From the NCBI RefSeq assembly GCF_020037125.1, contig NZ_JAIQDG010000009.1, forward strand, positions 1 through 64,000: DNA of 64,000 bases. Direction: 5' to 3'. Origin of the DNA: Myxococcus sp. RHSTA-1-4. Its GTDB lineage: Bacteria > Myxococcota > Myxococcia > Myxococcales > Myxococcaceae. Both the position numbers and the translations under genes were made by a program. How positions within the stretch are numbered: position 1 is the first letter of the stretch; each line of letters opens with the position of its first letter. Shown here one piece after another: positions 11,303 through 19,860 of this stretch. The notes beneath the pieces were generated by a model. It saw nothing but the letters and a program-made list of their open reading frames with translations, made no database searches and was not told the DNA's origin.

Positions 11303-11331
11303 GGGGGCCCCTTGCTAAGAGGGCCCCCTTT
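11303..11331 (+). terminator. Terminator after tgt
   Basis: A perfect 8-bp GC stem (GGGGGCCC at 11303-11310 with GGGCCCCC at 11321-11328), loop CTTGCTAAGA, then TTT. It lies 45 bp after the tgt stop and before yajC, so it probably separates the queuosine and Sec units or attenuates read-through. Confidence 0.72.
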
Positions 11332-11399
11332 CGGGATGGGTTCCTCGGGCAGTGTGGGGGGCCCCCCATCCCAGGCCTTCCTCAACCGACGAGGCAGTT

Positions 11400-11756
11400 G
11401 TGGCTGAGAGCTTTCTGATTCTGGCGCAGGCCGGGGGCGGCGGTAACCCGCTGGGCACCCTGGGTTTCCTGGTCGTGCTGGTGGCGATCATGTACTTCGT
11501 GATGATCCGCCCGCAGCAGAAGCAGTTGAAGGAGCACCGGGCGCTGCTCGGCTCCCTGAAGAAGGGCGATGAGGTCATCACCTCGGGCGGCATGCTCGGG
11601 AAGATCCACCTCGTCGACGAGCGGACCGTCACGCTGGAAGTGGCCAGCGGCGTGCGCATCCGCGTCCTCAAGACGGCCATCAGCGCCAAGGGCACTGTGG
11701 CGGAAGGCCCGCAGGCGGCGACGGCGGGCGAAGAGAAGAAGAAGGAGGAGAAGTAA
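11400..11756 (+). CDS. yajC: Sec translocon accessory protein YajC
   Basis: 118 aa. A single membrane helix (about residues 18-37, TLGFLVVLVAIMYFVMIRPQQ) is followed by the family hallmark RPQQKQLKEHRALL and a small soluble domain (GDEVITSGGMLGKI). The tail is Lys/Glu-rich. YajC associates with SecDF-SecYEG at the inner membrane. The start is taken at GTG 11400 because GAGG lies 5 nt upstream. The stop overlaps the secD ATG (TAATG), showing coupled translation. Confidence 0.95.
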   Translation: MAESFLILAQAGGGGNPLGTLGFLVVLVAIMYFVMIRPQQKQLKEHRALLGSLKKGDEVITSGGMLGKIHLVDERTVTLEVASGVRIRVLKTAISAKGTVAEGPQAATAGEEKKKEEK

Positions 11757-13528
11757 TGAACCGCGGCTGGTGGTGGAAGTTCGGACTCATTGTCGCGGTG
11801 ACGCTGGGGACCGTCTGGTTCCTCATTCCGACGTACTACTCGCTCGTGGTCCTGGACCGCGACCAGCGCAACAACCTGGCACTGCTCGAGGAGCGGATGC
11901 CGGCGTGGGCGCCTCCCGCAAAGTACCGCCTCAACCTGGGGCTGGACCTGCAGGGTGGCATCCACATGGTGATGCGGGTCGACACCAAGACCGCGCTCCA
12001 GAAGCGCACCGAGCGCCGCGGCCAGCAGATCGCCAGTTACATCAACGACAAGAAGATTGGCGAGGTCAGCGCGGATACGGACCCGGAGAAGCTCCAGCTC
12101 ACCCTGACGGCCAAGGACCCGGCGACGATGGACGCCATCGAGAAGGAGGTCCTGGCCACCTTCACGGACTTCACGCGAGTGAGCCGTGACGGCGCCACGC
12201 TGGTGCTCGCGCCGGACGAGGGCCAGACGAACTTCTTCCGCGAGGACGCCGTCAACCAGGCGATGCTCGTCATCCGCCGCCGCATCGACAAGTGGGGCGT
12301 GGCGGAAGTGGACGTGCGCAAGCTGGGCACCGACTCCATCCAGATTTCGCTGCCGGGCCGCAGCAACCCGGAGCAGGCCAAGGAGCTGGTGGGCACCACC
12401 GCGCAGCTCGAGTTCCGGATGGTGGACGACAGCAACCCGCAGTTCTTCGCGCAGATGTTCCAGCAGAACCCGCCGCCGCAGGGCAGCAACATCACCCTGA
12501 CGGAGGAGGGCGGCTTCCCGCAGCTCTCTTCGCCGTCGCGCGAGGCGCTGCTGGAGTACACGAAGGACAAGGTGCCGGACAACCGCGTGGTGCTCACCGA
12601 GTGCATCGCCGACCCGGTGCGGAAGAATGACTGCGCCTCCTACCGCAGCTACCTGGTGGAGGAGAACGTGCCGCTGACGGGCGAGAGCCTGGCCGGCGCG
12701 GACGCGTCACTCAGCCAGCTCAACGAGCCGGAGGTGAACATCGCCTTCGACCCGTCGGGCGCGCGCGAGTTCGAGAAGCTCACCGAGGCGGGCGTGGGCC
12801 GGCGCATGGCCATCGTCCTGGACGACAACGTCCACACCGCGCCCAACATCAACGAGAAGATTGGCGGCGGCCGGGCCCGCATCACCATGGGCCGCATGGG
12901 CGCGCGCACCTTCGAGGAGTGGCTGGGCGAGGCGCAGACGCTGGCGCTGGTGCTCAAGGCCGGCGCGCTGCCGGCGCCGGTGACGGTGGGCGAAATCCGT
13001 CAGGTGGGCGCCAGCCTGGGTGACGAGCTCATCAAGAAGGGCGGCATGGCCGCGCTGGTGGGCGTGGGGCTCGTCCTCCTGTTCATGGCCGTCTACTACA
13101 AGAAGTCCGGCATCATCGCGAACCTGGCGCTCGTGCTGAACGGCCTGCTCATCCTGGCGGGGCTGGCGCTCTTCAACGCCACGCTGACGCTGCCGGGCAT
13201 CGCCGGCTTCGTGCTGACGCTGGGCGTGGCGGTGGATGCGAACGTGCTCATCAACGAGCGCATCCGCGAGGAGCTGGGCCACGGCAAGACGGCCCGGGCG
13301 GCGGTGGACCAGGGCTATGACCGCGCCTTCTGGACCATCTTCGACTCGCACGTCACGGCGCTCATCGCCGCGTTCATCCTGTTCTTCACGGGCACCGGTC
13401 CCATCCGGGGCTTCGCGACCACGCTCATCATCGGCCTGCTGGCGTCGCTGTTCACGTCCATCGTGGTGACGCGTGTCTTCATGACCTACTTCGTCCACGG
13501 TCGTAACGCGCAGTCGGTGTCGGTCTGA
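11756..13528 (+). CDS. secD: Protein translocase subunit SecD
   Basis: 590 aa, RND-type subunit that uses the proton gradient to pull secreted proteins across the membrane. One N-terminal helix (7-27) precedes a large periplasmic P1 domain with LGLDLQGGIHMVMRV (the DLQGG signature). The C-terminal half has GALPAPVTVGEIRQVGASLG and five predicted helices, including the LTLGVAVDANVLINERIREEL proton-path region. It is translationally coupled to yajC and followed by secF after 27 bp. Confidence 0.97.
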   Translation: MNRGWWWKFGLIVAVTLGTVWFLIPTYYSLVVLDRDQRNNLALLEERMPAWAPPAKYRLNLGLDLQGGIHMVMRVDTKTALQKRTERRGQQIASYINDKKIGEVSADTDPEKLQLTLTAKDPATMDAIEKEVLATFTDFTRVSRDGATLVLAPDEGQTNFFREDAVNQAMLVIRRRIDKWGVAEVDVRKLGTDSIQISLPGRSNPEQAKELVGTTAQLEFRMVDDSNPQFFAQMFQQNPPPQGSNITLTEEGGFPQLSSPSREALLEYTKDKVPDNRVVLTECIADPVRKNDCASYRSYLVEENVPLTGESLAGADASLSQLNEPEVNIAFDPSGAREFEKLTEAGVGRRMAIVLDDNVHTAPNINEKIGGGRARITMGRMGARTFEEWLGEAQTLALVLKAGALPAPVTVGEIRQVGASLGDELIKKGGMAALVGVGLVLLFMAVYYKKSGIIANLALVLNGLLILAGLALFNATLTLPGIAGFVLTLGVAVDANVLINERIREELGHGKTARAAVDQGYDRAFWTIFDSHVTALIAAFILFFTGTGPIRGFATTLIIGLLASLFTSIVVTRVFMTYFVHGRNAQSVSV

Positions 13529-13555
13529 CCGGCCCCAGCACGGGAACGCACTGCC

Positions 13556-14722
13556 ATGCAGATTCTCAAGAACAAGACGAACATCGACTTCATCGGCAAG
13601 CGCAAGCCGGCCGTATTCCTCTCCACCATCATCAACCTGGCCATCATCGTGGGGATTGCCGCGTTCGGGTTCAACCTGGGCGTGGACTTCGCGGGCGGCA
13701 CGGTGGTGGAGCTGAAGTTCGACCACTCCATCACCGCGGAGCAGGTCCGTGAGCGCGCCCAGAAGGGCGGCCTCGAGGACGTGAGCGTGCAGAACATCGG
13801 CGCGGCGGACGAGAACTCGTTCCTGCTCCGCATGGGCGGCGTCACGCAGCTCAACGAGGAGAGCGCGGCCAAGGCCAAGGCCGCCATCGAGGGCCTGGGC
13901 AGCGTCCGCAACGTGTACGCGGACCTGGCCAACGGCATCGTCAACTTCCGCTCGGCCACCGCGCTGCCCTCCGACGCCATCAAGAAGGCGGTCGAGGGCA
14001 GTGGCACCGGCGTGCAGGAGGTCCGCGAGCTGGGCGAGGCGCAGGGCGGCGGCTTCGACTACCAGGTGGTGGCCAGCGGCATGGCGGACAAGGTGTTCTC
14101 CGCGCTGGGGCAGGGCCTGGAGAAGCCGGACTTCGAGCAGCGCCGCGTGGACTACGTGGGTCCGCAGGTGGGCAAGCAGCTGCGCAACCGCGGCATCATG
14201 GCGCTGCTGTACTCCATGGTGGCCATCCTCATCTACGTGGCGTTCCGCTTCGACTTCAAGTTCGGCCCGGGCGCGCTGCTGGCCATGGTCCACGACGTCA
14301 TCATGGTGGCGGGCTACTACCTGGTGACCCGGCGCGAGTTCAACCTGACGTCCATCGCCGTGCTGCTGACCGTCGTCGGCTACTCGGTGAACGACACCAT
14401 CGTCATCTACGACCGCATCCGCGAGGACATGGCCAAGTTCAAGGGCAAGCCCTTCGCGGAGGTCATCAACATCGCGGTCAACGACACGCTGGGCCGCACC
14501 ATCCTCACCTCCCTCACCACGGCGTTGTCGCTCATCGGCCTGCTCATCTTCGGCGTGGGTGAGATCTTCGACTTCGCCGCGGCGATGCTGGTGGGCATCG
14601 TGGTGGGCGTGTACTCGACCATCTACATCGCCAGCCCGCTGACCATCTGGCTGGACGAGCGTGCCGCGGCGAAGGAAGCCCGGCAGGCCCGGCACGTCGA
14701 CCAGCACCCGAAGACGGCGTGA
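13556..14722 (+). CDS. secF: Protein translocase subunit SecF
   Basis: 388 aa, partner of SecD. Signatures: an N-terminal NIDFIGKRKPA segment, first helix, GVDFAGGTVVELKF, and the C-terminal membrane part with VGYSVNDTIVIYDRIREDM and RTILTSLTTALSLIGLLIFG. The periplasmic part seems somewhat longer than in Escherichia coli SecF (323 aa). The yajC-secD-secF order is the standard operon. Two tandem hairpins follow at 14735-14807. Confidence 0.97.
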   Translation: MQILKNKTNIDFIGKRKPAVFLSTIINLAIIVGIAAFGFNLGVDFAGGTVVELKFDHSITAEQVRERAQKGGLEDVSVQNIGAADENSFLLRMGGVTQLNEESAAKAKAAIEGLGSVRNVYADLANGIVNFRSATALPSDAIKKAVEGSGTGVQEVRELGEAQGGGFDYQVVASGMADKVFSALGQGLEKPDFEQRRVDYVGPQVGKQLRNRGIMALLYSMVAILIYVAFRFDFKFGPGALLAMVHDVIMVAGYYLVTRREFNLTSIAVLLTVVGYSVNDTIVIYDRIREDMAKFKGKPFAEVINIAVNDTLGRTILTSLTTALSLIGLLIFGVGEIFDFAAAMLVGIVVGVYSTIYIASPLTIWLDERAAAKEARQARHVDQHPKTA

Positions 14723-14734
14723 GCCACCACCCTC

Positions 14735-14754
14735 CCGGCCGGCACTCCGGCCGG
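14735..14754 (+). terminator. Hairpin downstream of secF (first of two)
   Basis: CCGGCCGG (14735-14742), a CACT loop and CCGGCCGG (14747-14754) form an 8-bp GC stem 12 nt after the secF stop. It has no T-run of its own and probably works with the stronger hairpin that follows. Confidence 0.5.
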
Positions 14755-14769
14755 AAGCGGTGACACGAC

Positions 14770-14816
14770 GAGGGCCCTCCTCCCGAGCAGTGGGAGGCAG
14801 GGCCCTCGGTGTTTTC
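14770..14816 (+). terminator. Main terminator of the yajC-secD-secF operon
   Basis: A 15-bp stem with a single bulged C (GAGGGCCCTCCTCCC at 14770-14784 with its partner at 14792-14807), followed by GGTGTTTT. It lies between the convergent ends of secF and the barrel gene ending at 14822, so it may serve both directions. Confidence 0.82.
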
Positions 14817-14821
14817 GGGCG

Positions 14822-15418
14822 TCAGAAGCGCGCGCCCAGCGTGAGGGTGGCGTCCAGCAGGCCGGCATTGGCGTCGTCGTCCGGGACGTTCTGGGCCCAG
14901 TCCTCGCTCAGGAGCACGCGGTAGGTGGTGCGGAAGCCCGCGGTGAGGGCGCCGCTGTTGAACTCGACGCCGGCCGCCAGGGGGACCTCCTGCATCGTGT
15001 CCGAGTCATAGAGGTCCGCGGCCTGCCCCTGCACGTCCACGTAGGACAGGCCCAGGCCGGCCCCCACGAAGGGACGCACGGCGGTGAGGAAGGGCGGGGA
15101 GAGCTTGAGCAGCGCGCTACCTCCCTGACGGACGAGCGAGGGCTCCTCCAGCAGGCGGAAATCCTCCACGCCATTCTGCGAGCCCTCGTAGCCCAGCTCG
15201 AAGCCGATGAAGGTGGTGGGCTGCACGTTGAGCGTCACGCCCCAGGCGGGGCCGGTGCTGGTGAAGTCACCCAGGCTGCCGGTGTAGTCGCCGACGCCGC
15301 CGCGCACGAACACGTTGACGTCTCCCCGCTGGCCCTCCCTGCGCTCCTGCGCGGACGCGGTGCCTGCGGCGGTGAGGGCCAGGGCGAGCGCACCCGCGGC
15401 GATGCCTCTTGGAACCAT
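14822..15418 (-). CDS. Outer-membrane beta-barrel protein (OmpA/OmpX-like)
   Basis: 198 aa from ATG 15418, chosen because AGGAGG lies 5 nt upstream and a clear signal peptide follows (cleavage at TASAQ). The mature protein alternates polar and hydrophobic residues in strands separated by Gly/Asp turns (VNVFVRGGVGDYTGSLG, PFVGAGLGLSYVDV) and ends in LTLGARF, the terminal-phenylalanine signal for BAM insertion. It is probably an 8-stranded porin-like barrel. The role is unknown. It is divergent from recJ. Confidence 0.75.
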   Translation of the reverse strand: MVPRGIAAGALALALTAAGTASAQERREGQRGDVNVFVRGGVGDYTGSLGDFTSTGPAWGVTLNVQPTTFIGFELGYEGSQNGVEDFRLLEEPSLVRQGGSALLKLSPPFLTAVRPFVGAGLGLSYVDVQGQAADLYDSDTMQEVPLAAGVEFNSGALTAGFRTTYRVLLSEDWAQNVPDDDANAGLLDATLTLGARF

Positions 15419-15561
15419 GCCGTCCTCCTGTCTGGGGGTGTGCGGTTCAAGCTGTGCACCGGTCGCACGCCGTGTCTCCCACGGGCAGGCGACAGGGCGA
15501 GCGCATGACTGAACGCCCATTCAGGAAGGGAAAGGTCGTGCCCAAGGTTGACCTTCCCTCG

Positions 15562-15573
15562 TCAGACGTCTGA
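15562..15573. promoter_or_regulatory. Palindrome in the recJ promoter region
   Basis: A perfect 12-bp palindrome TCAGACGTCTGA lies 12 bp before the recJ ATG (15586) and 8 bp after a -35-like TTGACC (15548-15553). Its position suggests an operator for recJ or the divergent barrel gene. No known regulator is assigned. Confidence 0.35.
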
Positions 15574-15585
15574 GGTACTGTCTGC

Positions 15586-17358
15586 ATGTCAAGAATTCGT
15601 CCCGGTAACCGCCCCCGTGGGGAGGTCCGAGGAGGGGCGCTGCGCGTGCGGTGGTTGCTTCCAGACGTGGTCGACGACGAGGTTGCGTCCCTGGCCGGGG
15701 AGCTGTCGCTCCATCCGCTCGCGGCGAAGGTGCTGCTGCATCGCGGGTACCGGACACCGGAGTCCGCCGCCGCGTTCCTGTCCGACAAGCTGGCGGACCT
15801 GCCGGACCCGTTCCGGATGAAGGGGATGCCGGTGGCGGTGGAGCGCCTGACGCGCGCGCTGCGCAACCGGGAGAAAGTCACCCTCTACGGGGACTACGAC
15901 GTGGATGGGGTGTGCTCCACGTCGCTGCTCTACCTGTTCCTCAAGGAGCTGGGCGCCCCACCGGCCACGTACATCCCCCACCGCCTGGACGAGGGCTACG
16001 GCCTCAACCTCGGCGCGGTGGAGCGCATCGCCGCGGACGGCACGCGGGTGCTGGTGACGCTGGACTGCGGCATCGCCTCGGTGGCGGAAATCACCCGCGC
16101 GAAGGAGCTGGGCCTGGACGTGGTGGTGGTGGACCACCACACGGTGCCGACCACGCTGCCGCCGGCGGTGGCGGTGCTCAACCCGCACCAGCCCGGCTGT
16201 GAGTACCCCACCAAGGCGCTGTGCGCGGCGGGCGTGGCCTTCAACTTCTGCATGGGCATCCGCAAGCGGCTGCGCGACGACGGCTACTTCGCCACCCGCA
16301 AGGAGCCCAACCTCCGCCTGCTGATGGACCTGGTGGCGCTGGCCACCGTGGCGGACGTGGTGCCCCTCACCGGCGCCAACCGCATCCTGGTGTCCCATGG
16401 CCTCCAGGAGCTGAGCGCCGGCCGCCGCCCGGGCGTGCGCGCCCTCAAGGAGGTGGCGGGCATGGACCCCGACGCCTCCGTCACCGCAGGCCAGGTGGGC
16501 TTCCGCCTGGGGCCCCGCATCAACGCCGCGGGCCGGCTGCATGACGCGTCGCTGGGCCTGCAGCTGCTCACCTCGGAGTCGCTGGAGTCGGCGCGCTCGC
16601 TGGCGTCCGTGCTGGACCGGGCCAACGCGGAGCGCCAGGGCATCGAGAGCCACATCCTCACGCAGGCGCTGGCACAGGCCGAGTCCCGCAAGGACGCGCG
16701 CGGCTTCGTCCTCTACGAGGAGGGCTGGCACCCGGGCGTCATCGGCATCGTCGCCTCGCGCGTGGTGGAGCGCTTCCACCGGCCCACCGTCATGGTGGGG
16801 GTGAAGGACGGGGTGGGGAAGGGCTCCGCGCGCAGCATCGAGGCCTTCCACCTCTACGACGCGCTCAGCGGGTGCTCGGAGCTGCTGACGCGCTTCGGCG
16901 GGCACAAGCACGCCGCAGGCCTCACCATTGACGCGGAGAAGCTGCCGGCCTTCCGCGACGCCTTCGAGAAGATTGCCCTCCAGCGCCTCACGCCGGAGGA
17001 CCTCATCCCCCGGTGCCGGGTGGACGCGGTGGTGAACCCGCGCGAGCTGGACGCCAACGCGGTGGAGTCACTCCAGCGCCTGGGGCCCTTCGGTCAGGGC
17101 AACCCGGAGCCGGTGCTGGTGCTGCGCCGGCAGCTCGCCCGCCCGCGCGTGCTGCAGCCCAAGTCCGGTACCGGCAGCGGCCACCTCAAGCTGGCCCTGG
17201 CGGAGGCGCCGGAGCTGGACGCCATCGGCTTCAACATGGCGGACCGCGTGCAGCTCGTGGAGGGGCCGGTGGACCTGGCCTTCCAGGCCGGCTTCGACAC
17301 CTTCCGCGGCCAGCGCAAGCTGTCGCTGCGCCTCAAGGACGTGCGCAAGGCGGCGTGA
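15586..17358 (+). CDS. recJ: Single-stranded-DNA-specific exonuclease RecJ
   Basis: 590 aa, a DHH-family 5'-3' exonuclease used in recombination and mismatch repair. Catalytic motifs are present in order: YGDYDVDGVCSTS (DxD metal ligands, about 100-112), LDCGI, VVVDHHTVP (DHH), and in the DHHA1 domain GRLHDASLG and FGGHKHAAGL. A C-terminal OB-like domain (about 470-590) binds ssDNA. The start follows GAGG at usable spacing. The gene ends against the convergent YHS gene with a hairpin between them. Confidence 0.96.
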   Translation: MSRIRPGNRPRGEVRGGALRVRWLLPDVVDDEVASLAGELSLHPLAAKVLLHRGYRTPESAAAFLSDKLADLPDPFRMKGMPVAVERLTRALRNREKVTLYGDYDVDGVCSTSLLYLFLKELGAPPATYIPHRLDEGYGLNLGAVERIAADGTRVLVTLDCGIASVAEITRAKELGLDVVVVDHHTVPTTLPPAVAVLNPHQPGCEYPTKALCAAGVAFNFCMGIRKRLRDDGYFATRKEPNLRLLMDLVALATVADVVPLTGANRILVSHGLQELSAGRRPGVRALKEVAGMDPDASVTAGQVGFRLGPRINAAGRLHDASLGLQLLTSESLESARSLASVLDRANAERQGIESHILTQALAQAESRKDARGFVLYEEGWHPGVIGIVASRVVERFHRPTVMVGVKDGVGKGSARSIEAFHLYDALSGCSELLTRFGGHKHAAGLTIDAEKLPAFRDAFEKIALQRLTPEDLIPRCRVDAVVNPRELDANAVESLQRLGPFGQGNPEPVLVLRRQLARPRVLQPKSGTGSGHLKLALAEAPELDAIGFNMADRVQLVEGPVDLAFQAGFDTFRGQRKLSLRLKDVRKAA

Positions 17359-17376
17359 CGCCCGTGGCGCTTCCCG

Positions 17377-17400
17377 CGGGCCCTGAAGCCAGAGGGCCCG
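17377..17400. terminator. Hairpin between convergent recJ and YHS genes
   Basis: CGGGCCCT (17377-17384) and AGGGCCCG (17393-17400) form a perfect 8-bp stem with an 8-nt loop, between the recJ stop and the convergent stop at 17407. A bidirectional terminator is likely, although no T-run is seen. Confidence 0.55.
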
Positions 17401-17406
17401 GGCGCC

Positions 17407-17640
17407 TCAAGCAAGCCCCCAGCGCACCCGGCCCGGCGTCATCAGCGCGCCGACGCGGGCCAGCTCATTGAGGCGGAAGCGCTCCGCCTGACGCTCGAAG
17501 GCGTGACGGCACCGCTCCGAGCAGAAGAAGTACCGGCGCTTCTTGTACTCCGCCGTGGGCCGGCCCTCGGGTGTGTCCAGTTGTTTCCCACACACTGGAT
17601 CCCAGTGCTGTCCCTGTCCCTGCCGCGCGCCCTTCATCAT
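17407..17640 (-). CDS. YHS-domain protein
   Basis: 77 aa. Core WDPVCGKQL near the start and YFFCSERCRHAF in the middle match the YHS/TRASH domain, a small cysteine-based metal-binding module found in copper and heavy-metal handling proteins. The C-terminal half is basic and helical. Two adjacent ATGs (17640 and 17637) are possible; GGAGG lies 3 nt or 6 nt upstream respectively. It is probably a cytoplasmic metal-binding protein of unassigned role. Confidence 0.72.
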   Translation of the reverse strand: MMKGARQGQGQHWDPVCGKQLDTPEGRPTAEYKKRRYFFCSERCRHAFERQAERFRLNELARVGALMTPGRVRWGLA

Positions 17641-17709
17641 CCGCCTCCCCGCCCCCAGGGAGCCCACGGCCCCCGCCCACGGGGAGGGTAAGCACGGCAC
17701 ATGCCAGGG

Positions 17710-17739
17710 CTCATCTCCTTGCAACGCCAAGGAGATGAG
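17710..17739 (-). terminator. Strong hairpin after the barrel gene at 17781
   Basis: A perfect 12-bp stem (CTCATCTCCTTG at 17710-17721 with its complement at 17728-17739) and 6-nt loop lie about 40 nt past the minus-strand stop at 17781. There is no T-run, but this is one of the longest perfect stems in the window. Confidence 0.55.
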
Positions 17740-17780
17740 GGCACGAGAGGGCGGGAGGGGTGGAGATTTTTCCGTGTTCT

Positions 17781-18554
17781 TCAGAAGGCGGTACCGACGC
17801 TGCCGCCCAGGAAGAAGTCGTTCATGTAGCCGCGGCGGAAGGCGAGCGCCTCCACCCGGAAGGCGAGGCGGAGGTTGCCGGAGGACGTCAGCCGGGGACG
17901 GCCGCGGAAGCCGAGGCCGTACTGGAGCAGGGGCTTGAGGCCGTTCACCTTCGTCACGTTCGCGTCCACGGTGAGGGAGGTGGCCTGGTAGGCGAGGCCG
18001 CCGCCGGCCTGGGCGAAGAAGCCGAAGTCCGACTTGCCCAGCTTCAGCTCATAGGCGGGGGCAATGGTGAAGTAGTGGAGGCGGGTGTCGCCGCTGATGA
18101 AGCGGGTGCCGTCGCTGAGGCTGCCGTAGGTCCACCGGAGGTCCGCCCAGAGGGCCTCGCGCAAGGGCTCGCTGTCGAGGATGCGGCCGTACTCCCAGGT
18201 GGCGCGCACGCCGAGCCCCACGCGTGTGTCGGCGAAGTCGCCGCGGGAGCTGTCCACGAACAGGGCGCCGGTGATGAACTCCACGGCCACGCCGAGGTTC
18301 GGGTCATCCAGGCCGGAGAGCGCCTTGAAGTCGCCGTCCTCGCCCTCCTGCTCGGAGACGCGGCGGAAGTCGTCCGTCTGGTCCACGTTCTTCACGCGGC
18401 GGTCATAGGACTCGTCATCCTCCTCGGAACGGGAGGTCTCCTCGTCCGGGTAGGCGTACGGGTCATCATCGTCCTGCGCGAGGGCGGGGGTGGACAGAAC
18501 AAGGCCACCCAGGAGGCAGCGTACGAGCCAGGTCTTCACGGGTGAGGTCCTCAT
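17781..18554 (-). CDS. Outer-membrane beta-barrel protein
   Basis: 257 aa. The signal peptide ends at PALAQ, followed by a highly acidic stretch (DDDDPYAYPDEETS, SEEDDESYDRR) and then repeated amphipathic strands with Gly/Tyr/Trp girdles (WADLRWTYGSLSDG, FGFFAQAGGGLAYQ, LQYGLGFRGRPRLT), closing in SVGTAF. A barrel of about 8-12 strands is likely, possibly calcium-binding at the acidic part. The ATG at 18554 overlaps the stop of the lipoprotein gene upstream (ATGA), so the two are co-translated. Confidence 0.72.
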   Translation of the reverse strand: MRTSPVKTWLVRCLLGGLVLSTPALAQDDDDPYAYPDEETSRSEEDDESYDRRVKNVDQTDDFRRVSEQEGEDGDFKALSGLDDPNLGVAVEFITGALFVDSSRGDFADTRVGLGVRATWEYGRILDSEPLREALWADLRWTYGSLSDGTRFISGDTRLHYFTIAPAYELKLGKSDFGFFAQAGGGLAYQATSLTVDANVTKVNGLKPLLQYGLGFRGRPRLTSSGNLRLAFRVEALAFRRGYMNDFFLGGSVGTAF

Positions 18555-19837
18555 CCTTCGGTGGGCAGCGCGGGGCAGGTGGTGCCGGGCGTGGAGCTGG
18601 CCGGGCAGAGGTTGGGATTGGGGGTGCCGACGAGCAAGTCCCTCGGAATCTGCAGGTGGTCCATCAGCTCGTTGCAGACGGCCTCCTTCAGCCTCAGGTC
18701 GGTGACGTGGGTGATGATGGCGCCCACGGCCACGGCCAGGGTGAACCTGGACTGGTCATTGAGGTTCTGCTGGGCGAGCTGGTAGAGGCCCGGCGTCTGC
18801 GGACTCGAGTCGTTGTAGGCGGCGACGACGGAGCGCATCAGCACCTCGCGCTGCCCGGTGTTCTCTCCGGCCTGGTAGAGGGCGCTCGCGATGAGGGTGC
18901 CCACCTCGTACTCCTTGCCGCTGAACTCGCCCAGGCCCTGGTTCAGGAGCTGGTTGCGCAGGGCGGCCGTCATGCAGCGGTTCGTCACGGCGAGGTCGCG
19001 GTTGGCGGCAATCTGCGCGTACTCGCCCTCGAAGGACGTGCCGAGGAAGCGCGTGTCACAGCCCTTGATGGACCGGCAGGTGGTGCCGTAGGCGTGGAAG
19101 TCCGCCAGGCCCTCGTCGAGCGACTTGAGGATGTTGGCGCCCGGGCTGGGGCTGGAGGAGGACCAGAGCGACAGCGCCTCCGGGAAGGGCGCGCCGTTGT
19201 AGGCCTTCAGGTTGAAGACGCGGTGCGAGTACTCGTGGGCGATGATGCCGGCGTTGATGGCCAGCGGGGCGCGCTGGAGCTGGTCGAACGGCAGCACCAT
19301 GAACGACGCCATGGGCGAGAAGTAGAGCGCGTTGTCGACCAGCGGGTCCTTGTCGATGTCGGCGATGACGAACTCGGGGAAGTAGTACGTCTTGACCGGG
19401 TCCTTGAAGTCCGCCGCGGGGATGTTGCCCACGTTCTGGAAGTAGTCGAAGGCGCGCTCGAGGTTGTAGTACGCCGTCACCATGTTCCAGGTGTGGAAGT
19501 CCGCCGGCCAGAGGATGCCGTCCTGGTCGATGTAGCTGGCCTTGACGTCATGGCCCGCCCCCTTGAGGAGGGCGTTGGCGAAGGCCTCGGGCGTCGTCGC
19601 GGTCTGCAGGTCCTGGTCCTGCGAGTCGTAGACGATGCGGGCGCCTCCATGGAGGTCGGCCACCGTGCCCTTGAGGCCAACGATGTCGGTGACGGTCTTG
19701 AGCTCGACCTCCTGGGGGACGTACTCGCCGTTGCTGGAGAGCACCAGGGCCTGGACCTTGACGGGGGCGCTCGTATCGGGCGCGCAGCCGGCGGCCAGGC
19801 CCAGCGTGGCGGTGGCGGCAATGACTGTTCGGAGCAT
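18551..19837 (-). CDS. Putative zinc metalloprotease lipoprotein (HExxH)
   Basis: 428 aa. The N-terminus is a lipoprotein signal (lipobox LAAGC, cysteine about residue 18). In the middle lies IIAHEYSHRVFN, an HExxH zinc motif, and about 40 residues later LDEGLADFHA, the glutamate-containing third-ligand motif of gluzincins such as thermolysin and fungalysin. The family could not be named, and no propeptide is evident. It is expected on the cell surface or in the periplasm. It is coupled to the barrel gene downstream, suggesting a shared envelope task. Confidence 0.68.
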   Translation of the reverse strand: MLRTVIAATATLGLAAGCAPDTSAPVKVQALVLSSNGEYVPQEVELKTVTDIVGLKGTVADLHGGARIVYDSQDQDLQTATTPEAFANALLKGAGHDVKASYIDQDGILWPADFHTWNMVTAYYNLERAFDYFQNVGNIPAADFKDPVKTYYFPEFVIADIDKDPLVDNALYFSPMASFMVLPFDQLQRAPLAINAGIIAHEYSHRVFNLKAYNGAPFPEALSLWSSSSPSPGANILKSLDEGLADFHAYGTTCRSIKGCDTRFLGTSFEGEYAQIAANRDLAVTNRCMTAALRNQLLNQGLGEFSGKEYEVGTLIASALYQAGENTGQREVLMRSVVAAYNDSSPQTPGLYQLAQQNLNDQSRFTLAVAVGAIITHVTDLRLKEAVCNELMDHLQIPRDLLVGTPNPNLCPASSTPGTTCPALPTEG

Positions 19838-19860
19838 GACGCCGTTTTACTCCGGACCGG

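Noticed and set aside
12707..14707. A long minus-strand open frame across secD and secF
   Set aside because: Antisense shadow crossing a known operon; no start signal or domain.
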